This document shows, piece after piece, positions 21,801 to 28,804 of a stretch of 64,000 nt of DNA. Within the stretch, counting starts at the first letter, position 1. Each line of letters starts with the position of its first letter. The position numbers and the translations under genes were made by a program. The stretch is from Mycolicibacter heraklionensis (GTDB lineage: Bacteria > Actinomycetota > Actinomycetes > Mycobacteriales > Mycobacteriaceae), in contig NZ_LDPO01000019.1 of assembly GCF_001021505.1 (NCBI RefSeq), forward strand, positions 28,969 to 92,968. Reading direction: 5' to 3'. The notes beneath the pieces were generated by a model. The model was not told the origin of the DNA. It saw only the letters and a list, made by a program, of their open reading frames with translations, and did no database searches.

Positions 21801-23036
21801 GCCGCGGCCGGGTGGCTGGAAGCGATCAGCGAGGCCCTGGTCCGTGCGCCGGTGCCCGCAGGTGAGGCCCCACCGGCGCCGGCGGCGCCCGCTGCCCCGC
21901 TTACCCCCGAGCCGCAGCCGTACGGCAAGAAGAACCCGCTGATCACCGCTCTGGTCGGCAACACCCGGCTCAGCGGGCCGGGATCGGCGAAAGATGTGCG
22001 GAAGTTCGCCTTCGCGCTTCCCGAGAACACCCTGCACTACCAGGCCGGCGATGCCCTGGGCGTGTGGCCGCGCCACCACCGCGAGCTGGTCGACGAATGG
22101 CTGCGCGTCACCGGATTGGACGGCGACGACGGTGTGGAAATCGTTGAGGGACAGCTGATGGCGCTGCGTGACGCACTGCGGGAGCGGTTCGCCATCGCCC
22201 GGCTGAACCCGGACCTGGTGAGGTTCGTCGCGGAACGCAGCGGGAGCGCGGAGCTGGCCGAACTGGTCAAGCCGGAGAACAAGGCTCGCTTCGCCGAGTG
22301 GGCGTGGGGGCGCCACCAGATCGACCTGCTGGCCGAGCTTCCAGTGCGGGTATCCGCCGACGAGTGGCTCGCGGTGCTCAAACCCCTTCAGCCACGGCTA
22401 TATTCGATATCGTCGAGTCCGAAACAAGATCCTCGCGAAGTGCAGCTGACCGTTTCAACGGTGCGCTACGACTTCCGGGGGCGCCCCCGTCGGGGGGTCT
22501 GCTCGACCTATCTCGCCGACGCCGCTGCTCAGGACTCGGTGGGGATCTTCGTGCAGAAGGCCAACCACTTCCGGCCGCCGAGCGAGCCGGACATCCCCAT
22601 GATCATGGTCGGCCCCGGAACCGGGATCGCGCCGTTTCGGGGATTCCTGCATGAGCGGCGCGCGCTCGGCCACACCGGAAGAAACTGGCTGTTCTTCGGG
22701 GAACAACATGCCGCCACCGACTTCTACTACCGCGACGAGATCACCGGGATGCACGCCGACGGCTTCCTCACCGAACTCGACTTGGCTTTCTCCCGCGACC
22801 AGCCGGAAAAGATCTACGTGCAGGATCGGATGCGCGCGCGGGGCGCCGAGTTGTGGCGGTGGCTGCAGGACGGCGCGCATCTCTACGTCTGCGGCGACGC
22901 GCAGCATATGGCGAAGGCAGTCGAGGCCACCGTCGTGCAGATCGCCGAGCAGCACGGTGGCCTGCAGCACGATGCCGCGAAGGCCCATGTGCGGGCGCTG
23001 GCTTCGGCGGGACGCTACCAGCGCGACGTGTACTGA
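18858..23036 (+). CDS. narB: Assimilatory nitrate reductase fused to an NADPH flavoreductase
   Basis: A 1392-residue fusion. Residues 1-60 bind a [4Fe-4S] cluster (C17, C20, C24, C58). About 60-760 is the molybdopterin oxidoreductase and dinucleotide-binding part of NasA/NarB type, with NQIESNSRLCMASAGSGYK and LPHQWHTMTKTGKVAKLN. After an Ala/Pro-rich linker, a flavodoxin domain starts near 852 (LWASQTGTAEEAAEMC). A cytochrome-P450-reductase-like FAD/NADPH module follows, with RLYSISSSP (near 1180), GPGTGIAPFRGF (near 1252) and YVCGDAQHM (near 1343). It should reduce nitrate to nitrite in the cytoplasm with NADPH and no separate reductase. GTG 18858 follows GGAGGTGA. This architecture is known in actinobacteria under a 'bifunctional nitrate/sulfite reductase flavoprotein' name; sulfite reduction is not supported here. 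No nitrite reductase gene is adjacent. Confidence 0.88.
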   Translation: MPAQDDSQRAEAVTTLCAYCGVGCGMVLQVETDAATGRRRVAKSAGDKSHPTNFGRLCTKGATTADLLAAPGRMESAFVRPGRDEPAEPTDAGAAITHCAARLRAIINEHGPDAVALYVSGQMSLEAQYLANKLAKGFIGTNQIESNSRLCMASAGSGYKQSLGADGPPGSYQDFDHADVFFVIGANMADCHPILFLRMMDRVKAGAKLIVVDPRRSATAEKADLFLQIAPGTDLALLNGLLHLIVANGHTDEEFIAEYTQGWDVMPSFLEQFTPEAVAELTGIPEADIRTAAAWIGEAGNWMSCWTMGLNQSTHGTWNTNAICNLHLATGAICKTGSGPFSLTGQPNAMGGREMGYMGPGLPGQRSVVSADDREFVEDIWGVPRGSLRTEVGAGTIDMFSRMADGQIKACWIICTNPVATVANRKTVLEGLERAELVIAQDAFAETETNAYADVLLPAALWSECDGVMVNSERNLTLFQQAVDPVGQSLPDWQIIARVAAEMGYAQAFDYSSAKEVFEEIKRFHNPKTGYDLRGISYERLRQNPIQWPCPPGSGCDRHPIRYLNDGASQTQLVREDGSVPRLAFATESGRAVFFARPHLLPDEMPDDDYPFLLNTGRLPHQWHTMTKTGKVAKLNKLNPGPFVEIHPDDAVRLGVVDDDPVEIASRRGRAVLPAVVTDRVRPGNCFAPFHWNDAFGEYLSINAVTNDAVDPTSQQPEYKACAVTLVKVAKQPADEVEAPPEGEESYLSKVDALTELFGIAADVEAPQFDSSQRRYLGGLVTALRTEAGRSAAGVPTLPLSAPLDADARMWVDGVLAGLFSRSTQPGATVQPDPALPQPPSPAPDGGAKATPVVVLWASQTGTAEEAAEMCAARLGERGVAVTLYGMDDFPPAELASTPVLLLVTSTTGDGDPPDNGCALWEALNGPGAPRLPDTRYAVLALGDSNYDDFCGHGRKLDGRLAELGARRIVDRVDCEPDYGAAAAGWLEAISEALVRAPVPAGEAPPAPAAPAAPLTPEPQPYGKKNPLITALVGNTRLSGPGSAKDVRKFAFALPENTLHYQAGDALGVWPRHHRELVDEWLRVTGLDGDDGVEIVEGQLMALRDALRERFAIARLNPDLVRFVAERSGSAELAELVKPENKARFAEWAWGRHQIDLLAELPVRVSADEWLAVLKPLQPRLYSISSSPKQDPREVQLTVSTVRYDFRGRPRRGVCSTYLADAAAQDSVGIFVQKANHFRPPSEPDIPMIMVGPGTGIAPFRGFLHERRALGHTGRNWLFFGEQHAATDFYYRDEITGMHADGFLTELDLAFSRDQPEKIYVQDRMRARGAELWRWLQDGAHLYVCGDAQHMAKAVEATVVQIAEQHGGLQHDAAKAHVRALASAGRYQRDVY

Positions 23037-23042
23037 GCCGCC

Positions 23043-23600
23043 TTAGAACACCGTCTGCGCGCAGGTGGACGGCGTGGTCAGGTTGACCCCGCTGTACACC
23101 ACCTGCACGTGGGTGCAGACGATCACATTGGCGTCGGTCTTGGGACGGCCGGTGGAGTATTCCAGCACGTCGATGCTGCCGTTGGTCTGGTATTTCTCCG
23201 GCGGGCCCTCGCCGTAGTACATCGATTGGATCACCGCGCCGGTGCCGTCCTTGAACACCTTGGTTCCCGGGCCGCCGCGGTCCTTGAACCAGCCTTCACC
23301 GCCGTCGGTGTGCACATCGAGGTAGGCGGTTCGCTTCGACGAGCGGATCTCAGTGCTTTGGCGGGCCCACAGGTCCGGCGGGAAGCCGGCCAGCCCCCCG
23401 GGCGTCTGCAGTTGCACCCCGACGGTGAACCGGCACAGTGGCGGCGCGCTGCAGTCGACCCAGCTGTGGGTCTGCAGCTGGTCGGCGTCGTTGACCGGGA
23501 GCAGTGACGTCTTGGTGTCACTTGCCGCCGAGGAGCTCGCCGGGGGGATCAGCGCGGCCAGCAGCGTCAAGGCCGCCGGGATCATCAGCAACCGTCTCAT
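23043..23600 (-). CDS. Exported conserved hypothetical protein (Rv3572-like)
   Basis: A 185-residue protein with a clear signal peptide (MRRLLMIPAALTLLAALIPP then SSSAAS) and a mature part with three well-separated cysteines (WVDCSAPPLCRF, VIVCTHVQ, PSTCAQTVF), suggesting a disulfide-stabilised secreted domain. The frame is open to 23765, but that stretch overlaps kshB; ATG 23600 starts the signal peptide. It follows kshB by 23 nt in the same direction. M. tuberculosis has a small hypothetical gene (Rv3572) at the same place between fadE34 and kshB, so this is probably its orthologue. Function unknown; likely part of the KstR-controlled transcript. Confidence 0.75.
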   Translation of the reverse strand: MRRLLMIPAALTLLAALIPPASSSAASDTKTSLLPVNDADQLQTHSWVDCSAPPLCRFTVGVQLQTPGGLAGFPPDLWARQSTEIRSSKRTAYLDVHTDGGEGWFKDRGGPGTKVFKDGTGAVIQSMYYGEGPPEKYQTNGSIDVLEYSTGRPKTDANVIVCTHVQVVYSGVNLTTPSTCAQTVF

Positions 23601-23623
23601 GTCGCACCAACCTAGACCGGGGA

Positions 23624-24736
23624 TCACTCGTCGTAGGTCACTTCCACCGAATCGGTCTCGGGATGGGCTTGGCAGGCCAGGATCAGCCCTTCGGCGAGGT
23701 CCTGGGGTTCCAGCACGTCGTTGATCTCCATGCTGACCTTGCCCTTCTTCAGCTCGCAGGCGCACGCGCCGCAGTGGCCCTCCCGGCAGGAGAACGGGGC
23801 GTCAAGACCCTTGTCGAGCAGCAGGTCGAGCAGCTTGACGTGCCGTGGCCACACCAGCTCGTGCTTTTCGCCGTCCAGCTCGACGACGACGGTGGCCGGC
23901 GCTTCGGCCTGCTCGCCCTCGGGAGCGTCGGTGATCTTCACCGCGGCGAACGGGTCGCTGTCCAGTGACTTGAACACCTCGAGGTGGACCTGCTCGGCCG
24001 GGACCTGGCAGGCATCCAGGGCTTCGCGAGCGGCCTGCATGAAGGGGCCCGGGCCGCAGATGAAGACCTGGCGGTCGGTGTAGGGGGCGGCCAGCTGGGC
24101 CAACGCCGCGCGGCTGGGCAGGCCCTGGACCGACTCCAGCCAGTGCACGACGGTCAGCCGGTCGGGGTACTTGTCGGCCAGCTCGCGCAGCGCGGCGCCG
24201 AAGATCACCGACCGCTCGTCACGGTTGGCGTAGACCAGCACCACCTTGCCGCTGCCCTGCGACAGCGCCGACTTGCAGATCGCCATCATCGGGGTGATCC
24301 CGCTGCCGGCGGCCAGCAGCAGAAAGTCGGTGTCCAGTGACTTGGGCACGAAGGTGCCCGAGGGTGCCAGCACATGAATGCGCATGCCGGGGCGGGCGTT
24401 GTCGCACAGCCAGTTCGATGCGTAGCCGTCGGCGGTCCGCTTGACGGTGACGGCCAGCGAGTCGTCGGTGAACGGCGAACTGCACAACGAGTAGCAGCGG
24501 GCCACCGAGCCGGTCTGGTCGCTGGGGATCCGCAGCGTCAGGAACTGGCCCGGCGAGTACTTCAACCGCTGTTCGGGGATCTCCGGGTCGTCGGGCCCGT
24601 CCGGCACGCCGAATACCAGCGAGCGCGCATCGTCGGTCTCGGTGACGACTTCCGTGATCTGCAGTTCCAGCACGTGACTGCCGAGTGGTTCGTCCGGAAT
24701 GGTCTCCGTCACGGGCCGCCCTTCATCTTCGGTCAT
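23624..24736 (-). CDS. kshB: KshB, reductase of 3-ketosteroid 9-alpha-hydroxylase
   Basis: A 370-residue ferredoxin reductase with an FAD domain (RCYSLCSSPF near 84), an NAD domain (LLAAGSGITPMMAICKSAL) and a C-terminal plant-type [2Fe-2S] domain (C317, C322, C325, C355 in CREGHCGACACELKKGK and LILACQA). It passes electrons to the Rieske oxygenase KshA, which opens steroid ring B together with KstD. KshA is not in the window. ATG 24736 lies 3 nt from the KstR box at 24740-24753, leaving no room for a ribosome-binding site on a normal leader, so a leaderless message is likely. Matches Rv3571. Confidence 0.94.
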   Translation of the reverse strand: MTEDEGRPVTETIPDEPLGSHVLELQITEVVTETDDARSLVFGVPDGPDDPEIPEQRLKYSPGQFLTLRIPSDQTGSVARCYSLCSSPFTDDSLAVTVKRTADGYASNWLCDNARPGMRIHVLAPSGTFVPKSLDTDFLLLAAGSGITPMMAICKSALSQGSGKVVLVYANRDERSVIFGAALRELADKYPDRLTVVHWLESVQGLPSRAALAQLAAPYTDRQVFICGPGPFMQAAREALDACQVPAEQVHLEVFKSLDSDPFAAVKITDAPEGEQAEAPATVVVELDGEKHELVWPRHVKLLDLLLDKGLDAPFSCREGHCGACACELKKGKVSMEINDVLEPQDLAEGLILACQAHPETDSVEVTYDE

Positions 24737-24739
24737 AAC

Positions 24740-24753
24740 TAGAACAGGTTACA
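24740..24753. promoter_or_regulatory. KstR operator at the kshB start
   Basis: TAGAACAGGTTACA fits TNNAACNNGTTNNA exactly. It abuts the kshB start codon (24736) and probably overlaps its promoter. Confidence 0.85.
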
Positions 24754-24807
24754 GAAAAGTGGTCCGGTATTGCTACCAGCTGCAGGAACACCCCGCTCGA
24801 CACAAAT

Positions 24808-24821
24808 CGGAACGTGTTCTA
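24808..24821. promoter_or_regulatory. KstR operator upstream of hsaA
   Basis: CGGAACGTGTTCTA matches the KstR consensus except for the first base (C instead of T); the AACGTGTT core and right half are perfect. It lies 64 nt before the hsaA start and 54 nt from the other box, so each divergent gene appears to have its own operator. Confidence 0.75.
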
Positions 24822-24885
24822 ATCTCACTCTAGGCTGGTTGGAAAACGGGCCGGAAGAACCTGTTCACTTCTGGGAGGCAATCTA

Positions 24886-26076
24886 GTGACGTCCATTCAA
24901 CAGCGTGACGCGCAGTCGGTGTTGGCCGCCATCGACGACCTTCTGCCGCAGTTGCGTGACCGCGCCCAGGAGACCGAAGACCTCCGCAAGCTGCCCGACG
25001 CCAACGTCAAGGCGCTCGAGGACATCGGCTTCTTCCGGCTGCTGCAGCCCGAGCAGTGGGGCGGCATGCAGTGCGACCCCACCCTTTTCTACGAGGCGGT
25101 GCGCCGGCTGGCCAGTGCCTGCGGCTCCACCGGTTGGGTCGCCGGGATCATCGGCGTGCACAACTGGCACCTGGCGCTGTTCGACCAGCAGGCCCAGGAA
25201 GACGTCTGGGGTGAGGACACCAACGTCCGGATCTCCTCGTCCTACGCGCCGATGGGCGCCGGTGTGGTCACCGAGACCGCCGACGGCTACATCGTCAACG
25301 GTTCGTGGAACTGGTCGTCGGGATGTGACCACGCCACCTGGGCGTTCCTGGGTGGCCCGGTGATCAAGGACGGCAAGCCGGTGGACTTCGGCAGCTTCCT
25401 GATCCCGATCTCCGACTACCGCATCGACGACGTCTGGCACGTGGTCGGGCTGCGCGGCACCGGCAGCAACACCGTGGTGGTCAAGGACGCGTTCGTGCCG
25501 CGGCACCGCTTCCTGTCCTACCGGGCCATGAACGACGGCACCGCCGGCGGCTACCAGACCAACACCGCGCCGGTCTACAAGATGCCGTGGGGCACCATCC
25601 ACCCCACCACCATCTCGACGCCGATCATGGGTATGGCCTACGGCGCCTACCAGGCGCACGTCGAGCACCAGGGCAAGCGGGTGCGCGCGGCATTCGCCGG
25701 CGAGAAGGCCAAGGACGACCCGTTCGCCAAAGTCCGGATCGCCGAGGCCGCCAGTGACATCGACGCCGGCTGGCGTCAGCTGATCGGCAACGTCGGCGAC
25801 GAGTACGCGCTGCTGGCCGCCGGCCAGGAGATTCCGTTCGAGCTGCGGGCCCGGGCCCGGCGTGACCAGGTGCGAGCCACCGGCCGGGCCATCGCCTCCA
25901 TCGACCGGCTGTTCGAGGCGGCCGGCGCCACCGCGCTGTCCAACGACGCTCCGGTGCAGCGGTTCTGGCGCGACGCGCATGCGGGTCGGGTGCACGCGGC
26001 CAACGACCCGGAGCGCGCCTACCTGATCTTCGGCAATCACGAGTTCGGGTTGCCTCCCGGCGACACCATGGTCTGA
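24886..26076 (+). CDS. hsaA: HsaA, flavin-dependent monooxygenase (3-HSA 4-hydroxylase)
   Basis: A 396-residue oxygenase component of the acyl-CoA-dehydrogenase-fold group, matching M. tuberculosis HsaA (Rv3570c, 394). Recognisable stretches: LLQPEQWGGMQCDPTLFYEA, STGWVAGIIGVHNWHLALFD, WNWSSGCDHATW and DDVWHVVGLRGTGSNTVVV. It hydroxylates the phenolic secosteroid 3-HSA to the catechol 3,4-DHSA using reduced flavin from HsaB. GTG 24886 follows GGAGGC. It heads hsaA-hsaC-hsaB. In M. tuberculosis hsaD follows directly; here only 14 nt separate hsaA from hsaC. Confidence 0.95.
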   Translation: MTSIQQRDAQSVLAAIDDLLPQLRDRAQETEDLRKLPDANVKALEDIGFFRLLQPEQWGGMQCDPTLFYEAVRRLASACGSTGWVAGIIGVHNWHLALFDQQAQEDVWGEDTNVRISSSYAPMGAGVVTETADGYIVNGSWNWSSGCDHATWAFLGGPVIKDGKPVDFGSFLIPISDYRIDDVWHVVGLRGTGSNTVVVKDAFVPRHRFLSYRAMNDGTAGGYQTNTAPVYKMPWGTIHPTTISTPIMGMAYGAYQAHVEHQGKRVRAAFAGEKAKDDPFAKVRIAEAASDIDAGWRQLIGNVGDEYALLAAGQEIPFELRARARRDQVRATGRAIASIDRLFEAAGATALSNDAPVQRFWRDAHAGRVHAANDPERAYLIFGNHEFGLPPGDTMV

Positions 26077-26090
26077 TCGGAGGCTGGCTG

Positions 26091-26990
26091 ATGAGTATCC
26101 GTTCGCTGGGCTACCTGCGGATCCAGGCCACCGACATGGCGGCCTGGCGGGACTTCGGGTTGAAGGTCCTCGGCATGGTCGAGGGCTCCGGTGCGACCGA
26201 CGGTGCGCTGTACCTGCGGATGGACGAGTTCCCCGCCCGGCTGGTAGTCGTGCCGGGTGACACCGACCGGCTGCTGGTATCCGGTTGGGAATGCGCCAAC
26301 GCCGAAGGGCTGGCCGAGATTCGGCAGCGTCTGGACGCCGAGGGCACGCCCTACAAGGAAGCCACCGCGGCCGAGTTGGCCGAGCGCAGCGTCCAGGAGA
26401 TGATCGCGTTCGACGACCCGTCCGGCAATCACCTGGAGGTCTTCCACGGAGTGGCGCTGCAGCATCGGCGGGTGGTCAGCCCCTACGGTCACCGGTTCGT
26501 CACCGAAGAGCAGGGCCTGGGTCACGTGGTGCTGTCGACCAAGGACGACGCCGAGGCGCTGCACTTCTACCGCGATGTGCTCGGCTTCAAACTGCGCGAT
26601 TCGATGCGGCTGCCCCCGCAGATGGTCGGCCGGCCCGCCGACGGCGACCCGGCCTGGCTGCGGTTCTTCGGCTGCAACCCGCGCCACCACAGCCTGGCCT
26701 TCCTGCCCATGCCGACTCCGACCGGAATCGTGCACCTGATGGTCGAAGTGGAGAGCGCGGACGACGTCGGGCTCTGCCTGGACCGCGCCTACCGCCGCAA
26801 GGTGCCGATGGCCGCCACCCTGGGCCGGCACGTCAACGATAAGATGCTGTCGTTTTACATGAAGGCGCCCAGCGGTTTTCAGATCGAGTTCGGCTGCGAG
26901 GGTCTCGAGGTCGACGACGATGACTGGGTGGCTCGGGAGAGCACCGCGGTCAGCCTGTGGGGGCATGACTTCACCGTGGGTATGCAGTAG
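26091..26990 (+). CDS. hsaC: HsaC, extradiol catechol dioxygenase
   Basis: A 299-residue type I extradiol dioxygenase (two vicinal-oxygen-chelate modules), orthologue of Rv3568c. The Fe(II) ligands fall at the positions known for HsaC: H145 (GLGHVVLSTKD), H215 (GIVHLMVEVES) and E266 (FQIEFGCEG). It cleaves the catechol ring A of 3,4-DHSA to the meta-cleavage product DSHA. That product is the substrate of HsaD, whose gene is not here. ATG 26091 follows GGAGGCTGGCTG; hsaB starts 2 nt after its stop. Confidence 0.96.
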   Translation: MSIRSLGYLRIQATDMAAWRDFGLKVLGMVEGSGATDGALYLRMDEFPARLVVVPGDTDRLLVSGWECANAEGLAEIRQRLDAEGTPYKEATAAELAERSVQEMIAFDDPSGNHLEVFHGVALQHRRVVSPYGHRFVTEEQGLGHVVLSTKDDAEALHFYRDVLGFKLRDSMRLPPQMVGRPADGDPAWLRFFGCNPRHHSLAFLPMPTPTGIVHLMVEVESADDVGLCLDRAYRRKVPMAATLGRHVNDKMLSFYMKAPSGFQIEFGCEGLEVDDDDWVARESTAVSLWGHDFTVGMQ

Positions 26991-26992
26991 CG

Positions 26993-27562
26993 GTGACCGA
27001 CGACCTACCGATCGACCCGCGTGCGTTCCGCAACGTGCTCGGCCAGTTCTGCACCGGTATCACGATCATCACCACCGTGGATGACGATGTGCCGGTCGGG
27101 TTCGCCTGCCAGTCGTTCGCCGCGCTGTCGCTGGACCCGCCGCTGGTGCTGTTCTGCCCGACCAAGCAGTCGCGGTCCTGGCAGGCCATCGAGTCCAGCG
27201 GAAAGTTCTGCGTCAACATCTTGGCCGAGGAGCAGAAGGATGTCTGCGCCCGCTTCGGCTCCCGCGAGCCGGACAAGTTCGCCGGCGTGGACTGGGAGCC
27301 GTCACCGCTGGGGTCGCCGATCCTGGCCCGGTCGCTGGCCCACATCGACTGCACGGTCGCTTCGGTGCACGACGGGGGCGACCACTTCGTGGTATTCGGT
27401 GCGGTGCAGTCCCTTTCGGACGTGCCGGAGGTGAAGCCGCGGCCGCTGCTGTTCTACCGCGGCGACTACACCGGCATCGAGCCGGACAAGACCACTCCGG
27501 CGCACTGGCGCGACGACCTGGAGGCGTTCCTCACCGCCACCACCGACGACACCTGGCTGTAA
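26993..27562 (+). CDS. hsaB: HsaB, flavin reductase partner of HsaA
   Basis: A 189-residue flavin reductase of the HpaC-like family (split-barrel FMN-binding fold), matching Rv3567c. It has the conserved VPVGFACQSFAALSLDPPLV and CPTKQSRSWQAI. It supplies reduced flavin to HsaA using NADH. GTG 26993 is 2 nt after hsaC, so it is translationally coupled. It is the last gene of the operon: in M. tuberculosis nat (Rv3566c) follows, but here a palindromic repeat follows and no nat gene. Confidence 0.94.
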   Translation: MTDDLPIDPRAFRNVLGQFCTGITIITTVDDDVPVGFACQSFAALSLDPPLVLFCPTKQSRSWQAIESSGKFCVNILAEEQKDVCARFGSREPDKFAGVDWEPSPLGSPILARSLAHIDCTVASVHDGGDHFVVFGAVQSLSDVPEVKPRPLLFYRGDYTGIEPDKTTPAHWRDDLEAFLTATTDDTWL

Positions 27563-27572
27563 TTTCTGCCGA

Positions 27573-27628
27573 CGAGTGTGAATCCGGCGACGCCGGCGCG
27601 GCGTGTCGCGTCGTGAGATTCACACTCG
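27573..27628. repeat. Palindromic repeat, copy 1
   Basis: A 56-nt element bounded by perfect 12-bp inverted arms, CGAGTGTGAATC and GATTCACACTCG, with a GC-rich inner part (CGACGCCGGCG / CGGCGTGTCGCGTCG). It lies 10 nt after the hsaB stop. Two further copies occur at 48816-48871 and 49799-49856. A strong hairpin may also act as a transcription end for hsaACB. Confidence 0.85.
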
Positions 27629-27658
27629 CGGGGTGGGCTGGCGCCTGACGTCCACCCG

Positions 27659-27841
27659 GTGAAGCGACTTGGCTGGTCGGCGGCGGTATATGTCGGCTAC
27701 AGCGTTGTGATGCTGGTGCTCGACGGCGTCGACGTCGACACCAATGCCCGGCTTGCCCGCGGTGCTGCACTCGGCAAGTTCGCGTTGTTGGCAGTGGCTC
27801 ACGCCTACCTCGTCAGCGCGGTGGTTCGCCGGCGATCGTGA
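27659..27841 (+). CDS. Small hydrophobic protein, hypothetical
   Basis: A 60-codon frame (GTG 27659) with two hydrophobic segments (WSAAVYVGYSVVMLVLDGV and LGKFALLAVAHAYLVSAVV) around a short polar loop and a basic tail (RRRS), as in a two-pass membrane protein. There is no clear ribosome-binding site, and the 3' end overlaps the opposite alpha/beta hydrolase by 29 nt. I do not recognise a family. The even, membrane-like hydropathy is the only support. Confidence 0.4.
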   Translation: MKRLGWSAAVYVGYSVVMLVLDGVDVDTNARLARGAALGKFALLAVAHAYLVSAVVRRRS

Positions 27842-28691
27842 GCCGTGCCAGCAGCCAGCCGACCTGATCGGCGATGATCTGGGTTGAACGGCTGCTGACG
27901 AACGGTTCGAAGTGATCGACGTCGTAGTTCTTCCGGGTCGCCCGTGGCGCCCGCTGGGCGAGGCGATCGATGGCCCGCGCTGACACCGTGATGTCTCTGT
28001 CGCCGGCCTGAATCAGCACCGGGCAGGTGAGCTTTGCCGCCTGCGTGACCGGACGCCACAGCGGTAACGGCAGTGCCAGGCCGGCATGCACTTCGTTGCG
28101 CCAACCGGGTGTCACCACCGACAGAAATCCCTCCAACTCACCGGGGAAGGTGAGTCCGGCGTGGTCCCCCGGGGCGCCGGCCACCGGTACCAGCGCATCT
28201 CGCATCGCCTGGACCATCAGCCACAGTGCATTGCCGGGCTGGTTTCGCAGCCCGTGGACTGTCCGCCATCTGCCGTCGAGGAAGGGGCAGAGCAGGATCG
28301 CGCCCGCCACACGCTGATCGGTGACGGCTGCCTCCACCGCGGTGCCACCGCTCAGCGAGTAGCCCCACAGGATGATTTGGTCGGGATCAACGCCATCGAG
28401 GGTTCGTGCGAAGGCAATAGCTGCCAACCGGTCCTCGAGCTGCTCTGAGGTTCGAATACGTTGCCGGGGTTCGCCGTTCGAATCGCCCAGAAAGCGGTGG
28501 TCATAGACGAGCACCGCGACGCCGGCTTGCGCCAGCGCCTCGGCGTAGCCGGGCAGTCCATCGTGGCGCGTCAGCCCGAAGCCGTGAGCCATCACGACGC
28601 AGGGGATGTCGCCGGAGGCATCGCTCGGGCGATAGAGCCAGCCCGCGCAAGGCGTTCCAGCGGAGAGGAAGGTGACATCCGCTCGCTTCAT
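27813..28691 (-). CDS. Alpha/beta hydrolase (dienelactone hydrolase/peptidase S15-like)
   Basis: A 292-residue alpha/beta hydrolase. Nucleophile elbow GYSLSGG (Ser), acid in QAGDRDITVSA (Asp) and catalytic His in YDVDHFEPF. The N-terminal CVVMAHGFGLTRHDGLPGY gives the oxyanion hole. It resembles the acetylxylan-esterase/dienelactone group rather than HsaD: it lacks the HGGGPGA and GNSLGGG motifs of C-C bond hydrolases. A TTG three codons earlier is possible; ATG 28691 is chosen. Substrate unknown. Its last codons are duplicated 0.95 kb upstream (28775-28804), see findings. Confidence 0.75.
   Translation of the reverse strand: MKRADVTFLSAGTPCAGWLYRPSDASGDIPCVVMAHGFGLTRHDGLPGYAEALAQAGVAVLVYDHRFLGDSNGEPRQRIRTSEQLEDRLAAIAFARTLDGVDPDQIILWGYSLSGGTAVEAAVTDQRVAGAILLCPFLDGRWRTVHGLRNQPGNALWLMVQAMRDALVPVAGAPGDHAGLTFPGELEGFLSVVTPGWRNEVHAGLALPLPLWRPVTQAAKLTCPVLIQAGDRDITVSARAIDRLAQRAPRATRKNYDVDHFEPFVSSRSTQIIADQVGWLLARLTIAGEPPR
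27824..27853. repeat. Direct repeat of hydrolase 3' end, copy A
   Basis: Thirty bases, beginning GTTCGCCGGCGATC on the plus strand, encode the hydrolase C-terminus ARLTIAGE on the minus strand. The same bases with one difference recur at 28775-28804. Confidence 0.8.
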
Positions 28692-28774
28692 GGACCGCAA
28701 TCTAGCTGACCTCCGGCGCTGACGTCGCCCGAATCGACTGGCGCCCGGGGCTGGCTTACACCCTCAGCGCAGGC

Positions 28775-28804
28775 GTTCGCCGGCGATCATGAGCCGTGCC
28801 AGCA
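28775..28804. repeat. Direct repeat of hydrolase 3' end, copy B (relic tail)
   Basis: 29 of 30 bases match 27824-27853. In the minus-strand frame it reads LARLMIAGERLR and then stops at 28764, paralleling the hydrolase C-terminus LARLTIAGEPPR. The 424-residue gene's stop codon (28787-28789) lies inside it. Confidence 0.8.

Noticed and set aside
20655..22316. Minus-strand frame of 553 codons opposite the nitrate reductase
   Set aside because: Shadow frame with Arg/Gly/His bias and no motifs; the fused reductase reads through the whole region with recognised cofactor sites.
27813..28691. The alpha/beta hydrolase as a displaced HsaD
   Set aside because: It lacks the HGGGPGA and GNSLGGG motifs of HsaD, reads in the opposite direction and is closer to dienelactone/S15-type hydrolases.
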